Of a DNA stretch of 64,000 bases, positions 23,115 to 38,745 are shown one piece after another (position 1 is the stretch's first letter; every line of letters starts with the position of its first letter). The position numbers and the translations under genes were made by a program. The stretch is from Neocallimastix lanati (nom. inval.). Its lineage: Eukaryota; Neocallimastigomycota; Neocallimastigomycetes; Neocallimastigales; Neocallimastigaceae. The stretch spans positions 62,001 to 126,000 of the forward strand of contig JACVTC010000035.1 in the NCBI GenBank assembly GCA_016946835.1. Direction: 5' to 3'. Below the pieces are notes generated by a model. That model ran no database searches. It saw only the letters and a program-made list of their open reading frames with translations, and was not told the origin of the DNA.

Positions 23115-25348
23115 TTATTTGAAGAACTTTCTTCCCTTCTTTTCTGGAGTTCCTGGTCTTCCACCTCTTTCGGCTTGACGTCTTCTTTCTTGTAAATTAA
23201 TTTTATCCATTTCTAATTTGTCCTTCATTTCCTTGTATTTAGCAATTAACTAATTTTTATAAATGATTTAATAAAAAAATAATTTTTATTATTATAATTA
23301 TTATTTATACTATTTTTTTTTTTTTTTTTTTTTTTGAACATATTATTAATATCATTAAATTAAATAAATAAATAATAAAATAAATTTACATCATCTTCAG
23401 ATTGCTTTAACTTAGTTTCCTTTTCATGAACCTTTTGATCAAATACTGCCTTCATTTCTGCTTCCATCTTCTTCATCTTTAATTCATGTTTTCTTCTTTC
23501 TTCATCAAGTTGTGATAATGGACTTATATAAAAAACATTTTATAATAAATTAATAAGTAAAATATATTAATTTTAAATTTTATATACATTTATATGACTT
23601 CAAAATATTAAATATTTACTTTAATCCATCATTTGTATTAGTAACTTCAGAAGAAATTAATTTTTGAGAACGGTATTTTTCGTATAAAACTTCATTAGTG
23701 TATTCTTTTAATTCTTCCATATGGGTTCTTAATAATTATATTATAATATTTATATAAATATTAATATAAATATTTATATGAATTTTTGTTTGTTTATTTT
23801 TTCTTTTAATATATAAATATTTTTTGCTTTATAATTAGAATGAAGAAATTATTATAATCATATTTACCTGATAAGCATTTGACGAAGCTTTACGAAATCA
23901 CAATGATCAGCATTATCAACTTCAATAATACCCCATGGATACTTTCTACCACGAACATTCTTGTTTCCAACTTTGAATGGTTTGTCACTACCAACAACAC
24001 AGAATGGCATAGATAACTATTTTAAAAATTTAAAATTTAAAAAAATTATAATAATTAATACTTTTTGTAACAATATTATAATTTATATTTATTCATATTA
24101 AAAACTAACAAGAATTTCTTTATTTTCTTGAATAGTCTCGGCATCATCATTATCATAAATTGGTGGTTGATAAATTTGAATATTGTGGTAAGCAATATCT
24201 TCTAAAATCTATTATATAAAATTAAGTTATTAATTTTATATAAGAAATAAATATTTATATTATATTTATTATATTATTATTAACATACTCTAGCCTTAAA
24301 TGATTTAATTTCATCATCACTTAAAATATCAGATTTAGCAATTACTGGAATAAGATTAACACGATGGTGTAATCTAGACATGAATTCAATATCAATTGGT
24401 CTTAAACTATTATATAATTTAATTAATAAAAAAAAAAAATTAATATTCTGAAATTAAAAAGATAAATCATATTTTTTCCTAAATTTTAAAATTTACCTAT
24501 GACCAGTTGGTGGAATAAAGTAAATACAAGCATGAACACGAGTATCAATAAGTCTCTTTCTATTAACACGATTTTCTTGTTCAAGGTAAGCATCAAAACG
24601 AGCTTCAATGTTTTCTAAAATTGGTTGCCAACTGTTTTCATTATTAACATAATCACCAAAACCTGGAGTATCAACAATAGTTAACTTTAATTTGACACCA
24701 TTTTCTTCAATATCTATAATTTTTTTTTTTTTATTTTGATTTTATATAATTTTTTAAAAAAGAAAATTTTAAATTTATGAATTTAAATAATATATTTTAT
24801 TTCTTTTATTCTTTTAGATTTTTCATTTACCAGCAGTAATAGTTTGAATATCAACGGTCTTTGGAGTTTCATTACTAAGTTCTTTTGGTTCCTTATTTGG
24901 GTAAATGGAAGTGTTAAAAAGAGTATTTATTAAAGTAGATTTACCTAAACCAGATTCACCTATATAATTCATAATTTATTATTTATTGTTTATTTCTTTA
25001 ATATATTTAAATTAAATTATGTTCAAAGCATACCAACTACCATAACAGTAAATTGAAAACCTTTTTTAATTGATTTATTGTGAACTTGTCTTGGTAAGTT
25101 TGAAAAACCTACGAAACCTTTAAGTTGTCTTGGAACAATTTCTTGATTAATCTTTGTATATAAAAAATATTAAATATTAAAAATTATTATATTATTCATT
25201 CTTTATACTTCTAAATTATTACTTATTCTTTTTAAAAAAAAAATTATTTTTTAAAAAATAAAAAGAAAAATAAAATTAAATAGCTTACAACTTGAATTGG
25301 ATTTTCTTTTCGTTTGTTTGTTTGTTTTATTAATTTATATATTTTCAT
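23115..25348 (-). CDS. Septin, 10 exons, 421 aa (Cdc3-like group possible)
   Basis: GTP-binding filament-forming cytoskeletal protein used in fungal growth and division. Exons on the minus strand: 25348-25289, 25151-25034, 24959-24831, 24713-24497, 24406-24289, 24208-24110, 24016-23868, 23727-23620, 23522-23390, 23249-23115. All junctions are GT..AG with consistent phase, giving 1266 nt. Septin landmarks: a basic segment before the P-loop ([14 protein letters not shown]), G1 GESGLGKS (60-67), G3 DTPGFGD (117-123), G4 AKSD (198-201), the septin-specific block [20 protein letters not shown], and [18 protein letters not shown]. The last 90 residues are a charged coiled coil ending GRKFFK. The start at 25346-25348 was chosen because the ATG just upstream hits a stop at once; exon 1 (20 codons) is the least certain part. 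The central region looks closest to Cdc3-type septins, but the subgroup is a judgement. Confidence 0.95.
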
Positions 25349-27449
25349 TTTTCATTTTATTTTTAATAATATAATTATTATTTTATTTTATATATAAAAT
25401 AATTATTAATAAAAGTTATTCATTAATTTTTAATTAACAAATTTGATAAACGGAAATTCAAAAAAAAAATATTAATAATTCAAAAATTATAAATATAAAA
25501 CTTTTATATCATCTATTTATCCAAAAATTGATATGTAATTCTTATTTTTATTATAAATAATAAAAATAAGAAAGTAAACAACAAATATATTATATTTATT
25601 AAAATAATATTTAAAAGTGTTTAAGGTTGTCTATTTAGATTTATTATTGTTTCTAAGTTATTCCTTTTGTTAACATAATTTGCTTATTAATTTACGATTA
25701 ATACTCTTATTAGATAATTTTAACAATTTTTAAAAGAAATTAAAGCAATATATAAATTTATAAAATATTAATAATAATTGAAATTTATTTAATTTTTATT
25801 TTTTTGTTTATTTTTATTTTTTTCTTTTTCTCGAGAAAAAAAAATAAATAAATAAAAATATAAAATAATAAAAAAAAAAAGAAGAAGAAGAAAAAATTCG
25901 TTCTATATTGCTATATATATTATTTTGTTTACATTAAATGGATTGATTTGCTTATATAATATGGTATTATTTTTAAATTAGATACTATCCGAAAATTTTT
26001 ATCATATTGAATTATTGATTTTTTCTTCGAGTGTTCTAATTCTTTCAACCTTTACTTCGAATTCTTTATTGTATGCTTAATTTATTTTGATTTTTATATA
26101 ATATATAAATATTATAAATCCTTCCATAAAATAACCAATATAAATAAATCCTTACCCATTATTAAATATTAATTTATATATTAAAAATTTAAATAAAAAA
26201 TCTATAATATTTAAGACGTATTAAACAATTAAAATTCTATAAAGGGTTTATATAATAAATAAATGTCTATAAAAATGATTTTAAAGATTGTTTATTATAT
26301 AATATCACTTTTTATTTTTATTTTATTATTTTAAAAAAAAAAAAAAATTGAAAACAAAAAATTTTATTATTTACATTTTATTTAATAGATAAATAACATA
26401 TACATGTATATTAAAATATATTTTTGATATTTATTATTTATTATAAATTTAATATAATTAATAAAATATAATAATTAAAAAGATTATTATTATTTAAAAT
26501 TATTTAAAAAAAATATATATTATATTAATATATGAATACATAATATGTAAATATTTATAATGACTATTAATCAACTTTTCACAATTTGCTCATTCATTTT
26601 TTTAAATAATTTGTATATTTATAAAATAAAATAAAATATATATATTTATTATAGAAATACATTTATTATTTTATATATTATAGAAATTTTATAAATAAAT
26701 ATTAATAAAAATATATTATTACCTCTACACCTAAAAAATTTATAAAATCATATATTTATTTACATTATATTATTATAAATTAAATATATATTATAATAAA
26801 TATATTAAATTAAAAATGTATTAATATATTTCTAAAATGTATCTTAATGTAATAAAATAATGTAAATATTTTTTTTATTAATAAAAAAATATTGATATAA
26901 TTAGTAAAAAAAAAAAAATAAATATTTTTACTATTTGATATTTAAAACATTTAATAGTGTATATATATATTTAATTAAATTTAAATGTGGCTGCTTTATT
27001 ATGTAAATATAAAAATGCCAATCATCATATATAATATAAATTTATAATAAAAATAATAAAAAAAAACAATTATAATTCAATACATCAATACACCTATAAA
27101 CTTTAAAAAAAAATAGATTTAATATAATTTCAATGAATATTATGTTTATAATTATTAAATTATTATTTATTTAATATTCATTAATTTATATTTTAAATAT
27201 TTTTTTAAAATATAATACTTAAAAAGTTCAATTTTTAATTTAAATAAAAATAAAATAAAAAGAAATTTCAATTTTAGAATTAAATATTTTTTTCTAATTA
27301 AAAATATTAACTTCTAAAATATTCATGTTTTAATGTTTCATATATTTTGATATTATAGTGGTAAAAATTGACAATATATTAATGTCTTAATATTTAAACC
27401 ATTAATTATTATTTATTTATTTAATTTTTATTATATTATTCATTATATT
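25349..27449. other. AT-rich intergenic spacer
   Basis: No complete gene. A short stretch at about 26010-26075, read on the minus strand after an AAG acceptor, would encode YNKEFEVKVERIRTLEEK and then stop. It looks like a lost or orphan coiled-coil exon and is reported as a finding. The rest is AT homopolymer-like DNA. Confidence 0.6.
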
Positions 27450-28589
27450 GTCTTTCTAGTTTTTATCCTGGTGGTTATTACTCATGAGATTTCTTAGTAT
27501 ACCCTATACCATCTTAATTTATATGGGGTATTTTCTCCCTAACTTGGGTTTTCCCTTTGGATGAAGTTGGAAGTTCGCTTACCTTGGGAAGAATAATTTA
27601 CGTATATTCTAGGACTCTTCTTAGGCGTTATGTTAAGGTCCTGTGTGATTAGGATCAAATAAGGTTCTATCCTGGTTATTAGTCCGTGGGTTAGCATACA
27701 TTAAACTAATACAAAATTATATGGGTTAGGTTATTTTAACCTCGCTTCAACAGGGAGATTACAAAATGAAGAAGTGAAGAAGTACTCAGTGAAGTAATAC
27801 TAGTAAAATTCTAAGTAATAATATGCATGTCAAAGCACCAATGCTGAAACACCCAGTAAGGTCGTCCAGTAGGAACATAACTATTCTTCAATCTTGATGA
27901 AAAGCATGAAAGTCATTTGATATTAATAAAAGCCACTTTTTTTACATGTGACTGTTAAGGGTTATCATTCAGTACTACTCTTGCTTGAGATTAAGAATCC
28001 CTGCTGAATGGTATGGGCAATTAACAATTGTTGTGGCTGTGTAATACATTATATATGCTTGTAGTGACTCATATATATTAAATAATACAAAGCTCGAGGT
28101 TGTATTCGCGGTATATATAAATATATATATGGTATTATGTAAAAAGAAGGGAGAAATTTATATATAATATATATATTTTTTTTTTTAGACAGGAATTAAC
28201 GAAAAAGGAGGGTAATGAGGTATCAAACTCTCATTGGATTCTTTACTACACCATTTTGGCTTCGCTCTAAATAAAATTAATAAGAAAGGCCTTCCTTATA
28301 CGCCGCTTTATAAAACGGACTTCTTTTCAGTGATCTTGAACCATCATCGACCGAGGAGCATCTATACTAATCCTCTCACGAATCAAGTGCTCTATACATT
28401 AACAATTTTATAGTCTAACAACAGGAATACTTACTATAGCGAACGAAAACCGACTTCATTTATAGGGAAAAACACCCTTAAAGGATGAAAAATTGTCTCA
28501 TATAAATTCAGGAAGTAGTCGGGGTTAATCCAGAAACTTTTTGCGTGTTAGTCCCGAATACTAACCTTCAGGATAAAAACTGGAAAGAC
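27450..28589. mobile_element. Non-autonomous element with 34-bp terminal inverted repeats
   Basis: The left end (27450-27483) starts GTCTTTCTAGTTTTTATCCT. The reverse complement of the right end (28556-28589) starts GTCTTTCCAGTTTTTATCCT. About 29 of 34 positions match. The interior is clearly richer in G and C than its flanks and has no long ORF, so no transposase is encoded. A SINE-like repeat (28176-28555) lies inside and abuts the right repeat. Without it the element would be about 760 bp. No convincing target duplication is visible: the flanks are TATATT and TATGTA. The superfamily is not assigned. Confidence 0.7.
28176..28555 (-). mobile_element. SINE-like repeat copy 2 (uninterrupted), with short A-tail
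   Basis: On the minus strand it starts GGGACTAAC at 28555 and ends CGTTAATTCCTGTCTA plus an 11-nt A-tail (T at 28176-28186). It is about 370 bp without the tail. It matches both halves of copy 1 (17151-17323 and 22296-22517) and so shows the empty site of the LINE insertion: GCCGCTTTATAAAACGGACT here stands where copy 1 has the target sequence TATATGATGGGATT. There is no ORF. Internal indels against copy 1 suggest an old family. Confidence 0.78.
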
Positions 28590-29913
28590 TATGTATATGT
28601 AGATATGTAGATGTATAAAAGTTTAAAAAAAAAAATATATATATATATATTTATTACCTTATTTTATGAACATTAATGTTACACATATCAATAAATACTT
28701 CTAATAGTTTGTATTTTATTATAAATGTACAATACGTAAAATCAAAGTAAAAGTAGTACTTGTTACACAGATTTATTTATTTGAATAATCAATTATTCCA
28801 ATACAAAGAAAGTTAATGTACATTATTGTAAATGTATTATAAAATTTAAAAAAAACTATTATCATAAAATTTATGGATAAAAAAAAAATTATTAACTATT
28901 AATAATTAATAATTTAAAAAAATATATAAATGGATTATATCATTATTTCTTTTAATTAATAATTATGTATTGTTTAACTGAAACTCTATTCATAAATGAT
29001 AAAAACAAAAATAAATTAAAATAAAATTTATATATCTATTGAACATAATACTAATTTAAAAAATTTTCAGTACATTTTAATTATAACTTTATTTTATTAA
29101 TATGAACATTTTTAATCATAATCTTTTAATTTATCGTTTATAAATAATTCTTCAAAAAAAATAATATAAAAAATATAAATGACAAAAGATGATATATATT
29201 TATTATTTTAATTATTTATGCATAGTATACAATAAAAGTAAAATTTATATTAAGAAATCTATTTTATAGATTTTACTATTTTAATTATGAACAAAGTATA
29301 TTTATATATAAATTAATATTGTATATGTATTATATGTATTATAAACATTATGAACTATCATTTATAATAGTTAATTGAAAACTTAAATCATATTATTACC
29401 AAAAAAGAAACAAAAATTAAATAAAATATTAATTAATCCAGAAATAAAATTTTAATTTTTAATTAAAAAAAAAAAAAAAAAAAAAATATATTAAATAAAA
29501 TATTATTAAATCCAAAAATTTTAATTTTAATTAAAAAAAAATATATATATAAAAGAATCCTTTTTTTCTAATAATTTGAAAAATTTGAAAAATTTTAAAA
29601 AATACTTTATATATTTACGAGAAAATTATTATTATATTTATTTCAATAAAAATTACTAATATTATATAAAAAATTAACGATTAATAAAAAAGGTACTAAC
29701 GAAGTTATAATAATTGTTACATAATTTATATTGATATATATTTATAAATTATTAAATGATTTTATTTTTTTTGAAATAGAAAAAGATAAAAATAAAAACT
29801 CATTATTTTAAAATTTATTATGCTAAATTAAATGTTATATTATTGTACATATAAAATACTATTTTTATATATAGTAATAAAATTAAAATCAATTAAAACG
29901 AATTAAAAAAAAA
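28590..29913. other. AT-rich intergenic spacer and presumed promoter region of the next gene
   Basis: No coding or structured sequence recognised. Pure A/T tracts run up to the start codon at 29914, which is preceded by an A-run (AATTAAAAAAAAA) typical of upstream leaders in AT-rich genomes. Confidence 0.6.
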
Positions 29914-31932
29914 ATGTCTTGTGAAAAAAGTAATAAAAGAGAATCAAGCAATTCAGAAAATACAAATATAAATAATTCAAACAATTTTGGAAATTCAAAT
30001 AATACTCCAGTTTCTAATTCAACAACAAACAATAATGAAAAAGAAAATTTAGGAAGTACATCTCAAATCCAAAATTCTCCAGATGATAATTTAGAGTTAC
30101 CATCCTACGAAGAAGTACTTAATTTTCAATTATATTCTGAAGAAAATAGTGAAAATTTAAGTCCTAGATCATCTCAATATGCTCCTAATAAAAATCAGTA
30201 TGATTCTTTTGTAGATCATCAATCTTCTCAGATATATCCTGCTCAACAAATACCACAATCACAACCACTACAACAAAAAGCCCCAGGAACTCAACAACAA
30301 CAGGATTCACCTTATTTATTAAATAACACATCTAATAATACTTCATTTTTACAAATTCAACCCTCAAAATCAATTACATCCACAACTAGCACTAGCTCAT
30401 TTTTAATTGGTCAACCTGTAAGTACTAGTTCAAATACTTCTCAACCAATAAATCCACTAAATTCTGCCAATAATGATAGTACAACTCAATCTTCTAAACC
30501 GGTAGAAACTAATAATATTTCTTATCAAATAAAACCTGGCCAACCTGTTCCACAAAATAGTTATTTCCAAGTTCAACAGGGCCAACCTGTCACACAAGGT
30601 ATTTATTCATATGTAGTTTCACCAACACCTATTAATGCTAGTGCTAATATTTATCCAACTGCCCCAACTGTATCTCAATGTAATGATAAAGAAACTTTTT
30701 CTCAATCTATTCCATCATCTAAACATACTTTTAATTGTAATAAACCAGAATCTGCTTCTAATCAAAACTTTGAAACTTGTTATGATGGAGAATATCAGGA
30801 TATGAATGACACCATTACAATTAGCACTGGTACATTTGGTACTAGAAAAATTCAAGTAAAAGCTTTAGCCCGTGTAAATATGGTAAAAAGTACAATTGGT
30901 AATAATATTATTGATATTCGTGGTGCACGTTTATTAAATGGTGAATCTCAAATTATTTTTGATGGAACTCTTGGTCGTCTTATTTTAGTTGTACCAAAGT
31001 ATTTATCATTAATTATTGAAGATCAGTATTGTATTGGTGAAGTTTTAAGTCATCGTCCAACCGAAGTTCCGGTAAATGAAGCAAAGAAAAAAGGCTTACC
31101 AATTGTTCGTGTTATGGTCAAGAATACACTTGGAGATGTTAACATTATCGAAAAAGGAGTTAATATTTCAGTTTCAACTGAAAGTCTTAACCTTGAAATA
31201 AAAAAATTAAGAAAGGAATATATAAAAAATAATAAAAAATTAGGAAAAAAAAAAACAAAAAACAATAATATGGAAAATTCCAATGGTAATAATTATGGTA
31301 CTTCTCTTATTAGTATGAAAGCGATGTTCAAGAAAACTTTTAATAGTGCTAAACAACAAATTAATAATCAAGTAAATAAACCTGTAAACCTTACTCCATA
31401 TCATCCAGCAGCTCAATCTACATCTTATTCTTATACTACAACTGCTCCTTACGGCGTCCCTACACAATCTTCTTCTACTTGTAGTACATCAGTTTATCCA
31501 TATTCTAGTCAACTTAATTATTCTTATTCATATCAAGGTTATCCATTACAGGCAACACAAGGTGATTATCCTTTAACTTTTCAACAAGTTACAACTACTG
31601 CTCCATACTCTAGTTTACCATCTGCTCCAATTTCTACAACAAGTTTATCCTCTACTGGATCTATTTCTGTAGGACATGCTTCTTCTCAAAATTATATAAC
31701 TAATCCACTAATTGTTAGTACAGCCCCTCCTAGCTCTGTAATTGTTACTTCTTCAATAGGATCACAGCCAAATGGAAATGTTAATATTAATGCATCTCCT
31801 TCCTATTCCATTGTTCATCCCTGTATTAATACATCCAATTCAATTTCAGCTACTGCACCCCCTATTATTTTTTCTTCAGCTTCAGAAACTCCTACAACAA
31901 ATGCTAAGGTTCCATATCCTCCTAGAGCTTAA
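29914..31932 (+). CDS. Low-complexity protein with LiaF-like beta domain, 672 aa
   Basis: Single-exon ORF starting MSCEKSNKRESSNSENTNIN. Residues 1-295 are Asn/Ser/Gln/Pro-rich and disordered, with LPSYEEVLNF at about 60 (a PPxY-like motif) and repeated GQPV motifs. Residues about 297-415 form a compact domain: TISTGTFGTRKIQVKALARV, IDIRGARLLNGESQIIFDGT, LGRLILVVPKYLSLIIED. The alternating short strands with recurring T/S-x-G and a V-P-x-x-x-x-L-I-I pattern resemble the right-handed beta repeats of bacterial LiaF-type C-terminal domains and related toast-rack adhesin domains. A Lys-rich patch (KKLRKEYIKNNKKLGKKK) follows. The C-terminal third is Ser/Thr/Tyr/Pro-rich. No signal peptide or membrane segment is seen. 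The role is unknown; the domain call is by pattern, not by search. Confidence 0.78.
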   Translation: MSCEKSNKRESSNSENTNINNSNNFGNSNNTPVSNSTTNNNEKENLGSTSQIQNSPDDNLELPSYEEVLNFQLYSEENSENLSPRSSQYAPNKNQYDSFVDHQSSQIYPAQQIPQSQPLQQKAPGTQQQQDSPYLLNNTSNNTSFLQIQPSKSITSTTSTSSFLIGQPVSTSSNTSQPINPLNSANNDSTTQSSKPVETNNISYQIKPGQPVPQNSYFQVQQGQPVTQGIYSYVVSPTPINASANIYPTAPTVSQCNDKETFSQSIPSSKHTFNCNKPESASNQNFETCYDGEYQDMNDTITISTGTFGTRKIQVKALARVNMVKSTIGNNIIDIRGARLLNGESQIIFDGTLGRLILVVPKYLSLIIEDQYCIGEVLSHRPTEVPVNEAKKKGLPIVRVMVKNTLGDVNIIEKGVNISVSTESLNLEIKKLRKEYIKNNKKLGKKKTKNNNMENSNGNNYGTSLISMKAMFKKTFNSAKQQINNQVNKPVNLTPYHPAAQSTSYSYTTTAPYGVPTQSSSTCSTSVYPYSSQLNYSYSYQGYPLQATQGDYPLTFQQVTTTAPYSSLPSAPISTTSLSSTGSISVGHASSQNYITNPLIVSTAPPSSVIVTSSIGSQPNGNVNINASPSYSIVHPCINTSNSISATAPPIIFSSASETPTTNAKVPYPPRA

Positions 31933-32423
31933 AAAGAACTCTATAATTAATAAAATATTGTTATATATAATAAAATGATAAACAAAAAGTTATGTTTAAA
32001 AAAAAAAATCTTTTTTTTTTTGTTAATATTATTTTTATGATTTGTTACAATCTATATTCACCAAAATAATGAAACTATTCAAATATTTAAAATATTAAAT
32101 TTATATTGTTAAATATAAATTTATTAATTATGGATTTTTTGTATATATTAACATATATATATATATGCAGTATTTATATTATTTTCTAATATTATAAGTA
32201 ACGCATCTCTCCCAATTTTTTTTTTTTAATTTGTTTTAATGATAATTAAAACCTAACATTAACATTAATTTATATATATATTAAACTAGGATAATATTAA
32301 TAATATATTATTTCTAAAAAGTAAATAGTATTCTAACATAAAATTGATATAAAAATAACAAAATTTGCTTTTTTATATCAATAATTTACTTTTTGTTAAA
32401 GTAATGTTAGTATTATTAATGAT

Positions 32424-32456
<33 letters not shown>

Positions 32457-32747
32457 TTTCTCAGATTTATTCATTCTTACTTATAACATATAATGATATG
32501 CATTATACTTTTTTGTATTTATTTTTATTATATAAAAAAATTTTATTTATAACTTATAACTATATATTTTTATTTTATTAATTTATAATAATATATAAGG
32601 TTATTAGTTATAAATAAAGAAAATAAATAATAAAATTCAATATTCTTATTTAATAATTATTTTTTTTTTTTTAAAAAAAAATAATCTTTTCATAAATAAT
32701 GCTTTATTCTTATTAAATATTTTAACAAATAATAAATAAAAAGATAA

Positions 32748-32885
32748 AAAAAAATAAGAAAAAAAATAACAAAAGATAATATAAAACAAAAAATAATAAA
32801 AAAACAAAAAATAATAAAAAAATAAAAAATAATAAAAAACAAAAAATAATAAAAAAACAAAAAATAATAAAAATACAAAAAATAA
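32748..32885. repeat. A-rich minisatellite, about 16-17 bp unit
   Basis: Repeats of the form AAACAAAAAATAATAAAA with small length changes, about seven units. It is non-coding. Confidence 0.75.
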
Positions 32886-33086
32886 ATAAAATTTAAAAAA
32901 ATTTTATTGAAAATAATTAATTATAATTGAGTAATATATATATTAGATATAATATTTATAATATTTGATATTCAATTCTAACCTTATATCAAATAATTAA
33001 TAAGTATATAATAATATTTATTATTTATTAATTCATATTTATTATTTAAAAATTATATATTTTTTTAAATATTTTTATATTTAATA

Positions 33087-33087
<1 letters not shown>

Positions 33088-33161
<74 letters not shown>

Positions 33162-33166
33162 TAATA
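33088..33166. repeat. (AAT)n microsatellite
   Basis: About 25 AAT triplets, with one interruption at the right end. Confidence 0.9.
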
Positions 33167-34548
33167 ATAGAAGGTAAACCAATTAACATAGCTTTTTATT
33201 TTTATTTTTTTTTAAATTTATATATATATTTTTTTCGTTAAATATTTTAATATTTTTTAAATTTATTGTTAAATATTTATTTTAAAAAAAATTATAAATC
33301 GAATATGCGTTTAATCAATAGAGTAATTTCTTTTATATTTCATATCAATTACAACAGTCATTTAGATTTAAAGATTAGAATGGATAAATAAATAAATAAA
33401 AAAAAAAAAGAAAAAAAGAACTATTTAATAGTTAGGAGTAGGCCGTTTCAAAAAATCTTAACTAAGTTTTTAACGTTTGAGAATACAATTAAGTATTATA
33501 ATTTAATTAAATATATATATATATTTATTTAAATCTATGTTAATAATCCATTACATTACTATTATTAATTGTACTACTATTACTGGTATTGATACTACTA
33601 TTAGTAATAATAATATCAATAATAACAATAATAATACTACTGGTACTATTAATAATTTATAATATAATAATATTTATATTATTAATTATGATTATAAATA
33701 ATATAAATAATATATTATATATATTTATAAAATAAATAATATATAATATAAAATAAATTATAAATACAAAATAATTTCAATTTAGCATTTTTTTAAAATT
33801 TTATAATATATTTATAATATATGAATAATAAATTATTATATATTCGTATTTATTATTTTTATTTATAGTTGTATTACAAAATAATAATAAAAAAGTTTTT
33901 TATTAAAATTTAAAACTCGTGAACGGTTCAATTTAACACTATTACAACATAAAAGTAATTATAAATTACATTAATTGTAATTAAAGATTAAATGAAAAAA
34001 TTGGCCACAAAATTTTTTAATATTTCAACAAATAATACTTTTATTGAATATTTTGCTTAGACTTTGCCATATTTTAAGGGTGATAAATGTAAAACAACCC
34101 TTACTAAGGATGAAACAATCAAACTTTAATTTATATTTAATAAAACATGATTTAACATTATTGATATAAAAATATACTAATTTTTAATGAAATTTATATG
34201 ACAGAAAATCTTTTATATAATAATTATTATTTATTCTATAAAGTTTAACTTGCCACAATGAATGACCAACAATCCAATTACTGGTTACTACCAAGAAACT
34301 AACAAATATTATGAAATTATGTAAATTATGTGATTTTTTTTTTTTGGACTTTAATATTTATCTATATATACATATATGAGAATAATATATAAAAATTTCA
34401 ATTATTATATAGAAACAAAACAAATAAATAAAAAAATAGTATTATATTATTTATTTAAATGATATATGTGATATATATCATTTAAATTTAAATATGTCAT
34501 ATTGGTTTTTAAATATCATATAATTATATAATTATGAAATATTAAATA

Positions 34549-34579
<31 letters not shown>

Positions 34580-35562
34580 TTTTAAAAAATTTTAAATAAA
34601 ATTAATAAAAATAAAAATATTTGATCAATTTTATATTTTTATTTTTTATTTTATATTTATTTTTTATTTGTTTTTTAAATTACCTCTTAATGAATTATAA
34701 CAAATAAATAATGACTAGTAACTAAAGAAATTGTTAATAAATAAAAAGAATGAATAAATAAAAAGAATGTATTATATAGTTTATTTTTTTTTATAAAAAA
34801 AAATAAAGTTTAAAAATAAATAAATAATATTTATTATTTAAATTTTATTAATTAATTAAAATTATAATAAACTTTTTTATTTAAATTTCATTATTATGTA
34901 ATTTACTATTAAATAAAGTTTTTATAATTAAAATTTAATTTTACTATATAAATATTTAATATTTTCTTTTTTTCTGAAATTTAAAAAAGTTTTATTTTAC
35001 AAAAATTTTTCTTTATAAATATATAAAATAGAAGTATTTTTTTTTTTTTTTGTTTATATTTTTTTTTATTTCAATATTTATTATATTTTTTGGGTATTAT
35101 TTTTCTTCTAAAATACTTAAATTTTAAAATATTATTCTTTTACATATAAATATATTAAATCTAATTTTTAAATAGAAAAGAATTTAAAATGCTAAAAAAA
35201 AATTAAAATGTTAGAAAAAAATTAAAATGTTGAAAAAAATTTAAATTTATGAATAGAAAATTAATATTATTAAATTATCGTATATTTATCGAAATTGATT
35301 ATTATATATATTTTTAATAAATTCAAAATATTGAAAAGAGTAAAAAGCAGTGATATATATTAAAAAAAATTGAAATAAAATTTAATTATTTTAACTTTTA
35401 ACTTTTTGTATATTTATAAAGATAATTATAACATCAGATATTATATTTAGATATAGTATTTGCTTGTGAAGAATTTTTTGAAATTGGAAATTTTGGAAAT
35501 TTAAAAGAAATACCATATAATACTATATTTTTATTTATATAACAAATATAATATAAAACAAA

Positions 35563-38745
<3,183 letters not shown>

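Larger units (their letters stand above)
31933..35562. other. AT-rich intergenic spacer
   Basis: No gene supported. It holds a minisatellite at about 32748-32885, an AAT microsatellite at about 33088-33166, and an imperfect palindrome near 34461-34488 (AAATGATATATGTG and its partner). Short less-AT-rich stretches near 33435-33480 and 34060-34140 show no recognisable coding sense. Confidence 0.6.
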
